From the NCBI GenBank assembly GCA_012511085.1, contig JAAZGU010000065.1, forward strand, positions 1 through 6,994: a stretch of DNA of 6,994 bases, written 5' to 3'. The notes under the pieces were generated by a model. The model saw only the letters and a program-made list of their open reading frames with translations. It was not told where the DNA came from and searched no databases. The position numbers and the translations under genes are program-made. This DNA is from Erysipelothrix sp. GTDB taxonomy: Bacteria > Bacillota_I > Bacilli_A > Erysipelotrichales > Erysipelotrichaceae. Shown one piece after another: positions 5,392 through 6,994 of this stretch (position 1 is its first letter; the number at the start of each line of letters is the position of its first letter).

Positions 5392-5949
5392 TTAGGCTCG
5401 CGATGTGTACTTTCCATCAGCGGTGGAAACCAAGATAACTTCGTCTTGATTGATAAATAATGGCACCCTAATTTCAAGGCCAGTTTCCAAGACGGCGTTC
5501 TTTTGGGCACTGGTGGCCGTGTCGCCTTTAACTGCCGGTTCGGTTTCAATAACCTTTAAAGCAACCTTGTCAGGTAAAATGATGCCAAGAATCTCGCCTT
5601 CAAACATGGAAATCACGACGTTTTCATTGGGTTTTAAAAATTTCAATTCCCATTCCATGATCGTTTTAGCGATCTCAATCTGTTCGTAGGTGCTATTATC
5701 CATAAAGACAATGTTGTCGCCATCATCGTAGAGATAATTCATCTCTTTGCGATCAATTATGGCGGGTTTGACTTTGTCGCCACCGGTGAATGTGATCTCC
5801 AAAATGGTCCCTGTGCGTAAATTTCTAGCTTTGGCTTTCACTATCATTTGGCGTAAAGCTGTCTTATTATGAGAAATATCCAACACAACATAAATGTTGT
5901 CTTCGTGCATGAATGTTACACCAGGTCTTAAATCATTAACTAAAATCAT
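5392..5949 (-). CDS. efp: Translation elongation factor P
   Basis: EF-P binds ribosomes stalled on polyproline and stimulates peptide bond formation. The 185-residue length is normal. The N-terminal KOW-like domain covers about residues 1-63 and contains the recognition loop; the first OB domain is about 64-127 (IIDRKEMNYLYDDGDNIVFMD), and the second OB domain follows, with GDTATSAQKNAVLETG at 142-157 and the usual end VSTADGKYTSRA. The ATG at 5949 follows a GGAAGGAAG Shine-Dalgarno inside the end of the upstream peptidase gene. The odd point is the loop: residues 27-36 read HNKTALRQMI, where the Bacillus type has HVKPGKG. The residue at the position usually modified (Lys32 in Bacillus, Lys34 in E. 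coli, Arg32 in Pseudomonas) is Leu32, with Arg33 next to it. The rest of the domain (KARNLRTG) is standard, so the gene looks intact and the loop is probably a lineage variant. Confidence 0.97.
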   Translation of the reverse strand: MILVNDLRPGVTFMHEDNIYVVLDISHNKTALRQMIVKAKARNLRTGTILEITFTGGDKVKPAIIDRKEMNYLYDDGDNIVFMDNSTYEQIEIAKTIMEWELKFLKPNENVVISMFEGEILGIILPDKVALKVIETEPAVKGDTATSAQKNAVLETGLEIRVPLFINQDEVILVSTADGKYTSRA

Positions 5950-5951
5950 AA

Positions 5952-6994
5952 TTATATACTTCCTTCCGTTTTATATTTTAAATCTTTGGGGAGTTTTGTC
6001 AACACTTCACAGCCATCCTTAGTCACCCGCACCACATCTTCAATCCGGACACCACCCAAACCTTCGACATAAATACCAGGTTCAACCGTCACGACCATGT
6101 TTTCTTCTAAAATAACATCGCTGTGTTGATTTAAACGTGGAAACTCATGAATATCGATGCCAAGTCCATGGCCGGTGCCATGATTAAAATGATCACCATA
6201 TCCACCATCCGCAATCACTTGACGCGCAATACCATCAATAACTTTTGAAGAAACTCCTGCTTTGATGGCTTGGATGGCCAGTTGATTGGCAGTTAACACA
6301 GTATTATATATTTCAATAAGTTGCTTGTTTGTGGGTGGACTCATAAAAAAGGTGCGTGTGCAGTCACTGCAGTAAAAGTCATAAACAACACCCCAGTCAA
6401 TGGTCACAATATCATCTTTCTCAAGCAGTTTGTCCGAAGCTACACCATGAGGCATGCTGGATCGTAGACCACTCGCAACAATTGTATCGAATGAAAAACG
6501 TTGGGCACCTAATTTTTTAAGTTCCACTTCCAGTAAATCCACCACATCACGCTCCGACATCCCAACTTTAATGTGATCGAAAACATTCAAATAGACTTGA
6601 TCACCAAGTGCAATCGCTTGCTTCAATTGTTCAATTTCAGTGGCATCTTTAATGGCACGCAAAGCCATAAGGTCCACTGCCATAAAATTAGCGTCCACGC
6701 GATCTTTAATGGCCATCGCCCGTGTGTAAGTTAAGTGACTGCCATCAAAACCGAGCCGCTGCACTTCATCCAAGGATAACTTGGCTTGTAACTTTTCGAT
6801 AAAGTCATCAAAGCTTTGATCATAAACGACGATTTCAAACTGCGGACACTGTCTTTGTGCCTGAAGATGATAGCGATAATCAACTAGCAAATAACGATTG
6901 GCCATGGTCAAAAGCACCGTTGCGGTTGTGCCCGTAAATAGTGATAAATAATAAACATTGCTTGGATCTTCGATCAATATCGCATCCAGCTGAT
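5952..6994 (-). CDS. Xaa-Pro aminopeptidase/dipeptidase, M24 family (5' end cut by window)
   Basis: A cytosolic metallopeptidase that removes residues next to proline from peptides. The reading frame stays open to the window edge, so the N-terminus is missing; 346 residues are visible, and the family is usually about 355-360, so only some ten are lost. The visible start, reading QLDAILIEDPSNVYYLSLFTG, matches the start of the creatinase-like N-terminal domain. The C-terminal pita-bread domain has all five metal ligands (counting from the first whole codon at 6992): Asp199 in TIDWG, Asp210 in CSDCTRT, His275 in GTGHGLGIDIHE, Glu304 in VEPGIY and Glu318 in RIEDVV. It stops two bases before efp, and its last codons carry the efp ribosome binding site (GGAAGGAAG), so the two are very likely co-transcribed. 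The same pair (yqhT-efp) is known in Bacillus. Exact substrate preference, aminopeptidase P versus prolidase, cannot be read from the sequence. Confidence 0.93.
   Translation of the reverse strand, partial: QLDAILIEDPSNVYYLSLFTGTTATVLLTMANRYLLVDYRYHLQAQRQCPQFEIVVYDQSFDDFIEKLQAKLSLDEVQRLGFDGSHLTYTRAMAIKDRVDANFMAVDLMALRAIKDATEIEQLKQAIALGDQVYLNVFDHIKVGMSERDVVDLLEVELKKLGAQRFSFDTIVASGLRSSMPHGVASDKLLEKDDIVTIDWGVVYDFYCSDCTRTFFMSPPTNKQLIEIYNTVLTANQLAIQAIKAGVSSKVIDGIARQVIADGGYGDHFNHGTGHGLGIDIHEFPRLNQHSDVILEENMVVTVEPGIYVEGLGGVRIEDVVRVTKDGCEVLTKLPKDLKYKTEGSI

Noticed and set aside
5952..6977. TTG at 6977 as the true start of the Xaa-Pro peptidase
   Set aside because: The open frame and family-like sequence (QLDAI) continue upstream to the window edge, so the start lies outside the window.

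Overview
The window is a stretch of ordinary bacterial core chromosome. All nine genes lie on the minus strand, so transcription runs from high to low coordinates. The look is that of a low-to-moderate GC member of the Bacillota, probably from the Erysipelotrichia/Mollicutes side. The evidence is AGGAGG-type ribosome binding sites, the adjacent cmk-der-hup core genes, a YugP-type membrane zinc peptidase, and an M24 peptidase next to efp as in Bacillus (yqhT-efp). TGA is used as a stop codon (cmk, yugP-like, tail-anchored gene), so this is not a UGA-Trp mycoplasma. The taxonomic placement is inference.

Layout in transcription order. (1) 6994-5363: an Xaa-Pro peptidase (M24 family) whose 5' end is cut by the window edge, then efp two bases later, closed by a strong terminator. 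(2) 5337-4519: a good promoter, an FMN riboswitch with a terminator before the gene, then ribU (riboflavin S-component of an ECF transporter), closed by a hairpin formed by its own last codons. (3) 4500-1796: an extended -10 promoter driving an unrecognised acidic, tail-anchored membrane protein, then cmk and der with overlapping ends. (4) 1764-1406: hup (HU protein) with its own promoter and terminator. (5) 1385-1: a YugP-like membrane zinc peptidase followed four bases later by a short CCA-adding/poly(A) polymerase-like protein, then a hairpin at the window edge.

Functionally the window covers translation (efp, der for ribosome assembly, the nucleotidyltransferase for tRNA ends or RNA tails), nucleotide supply (cmk), chromosome compaction (hup), vitamin uptake under FMN feedback (riboswitch-ribU) and protein/peptide turnover (M24 peptidase, YugP-like peptidase).

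I found no mobile element, CRISPR, toxin-antitoxin or defence module, and no wholly new system. The points most worth a second look are an EF-P whose recognition loop lacks the canonical PGKG tip, a nucleotidyltransferase ending right after the neck region, terminator hairpins that contain the stop codons of three genes, and the unknown tail-anchored protein at the head of the cmk-der unit. There is no gene-free stretch over 300 bases; the longest gap, 5131-5391, holds the riboswitch, promoter and efp terminator.
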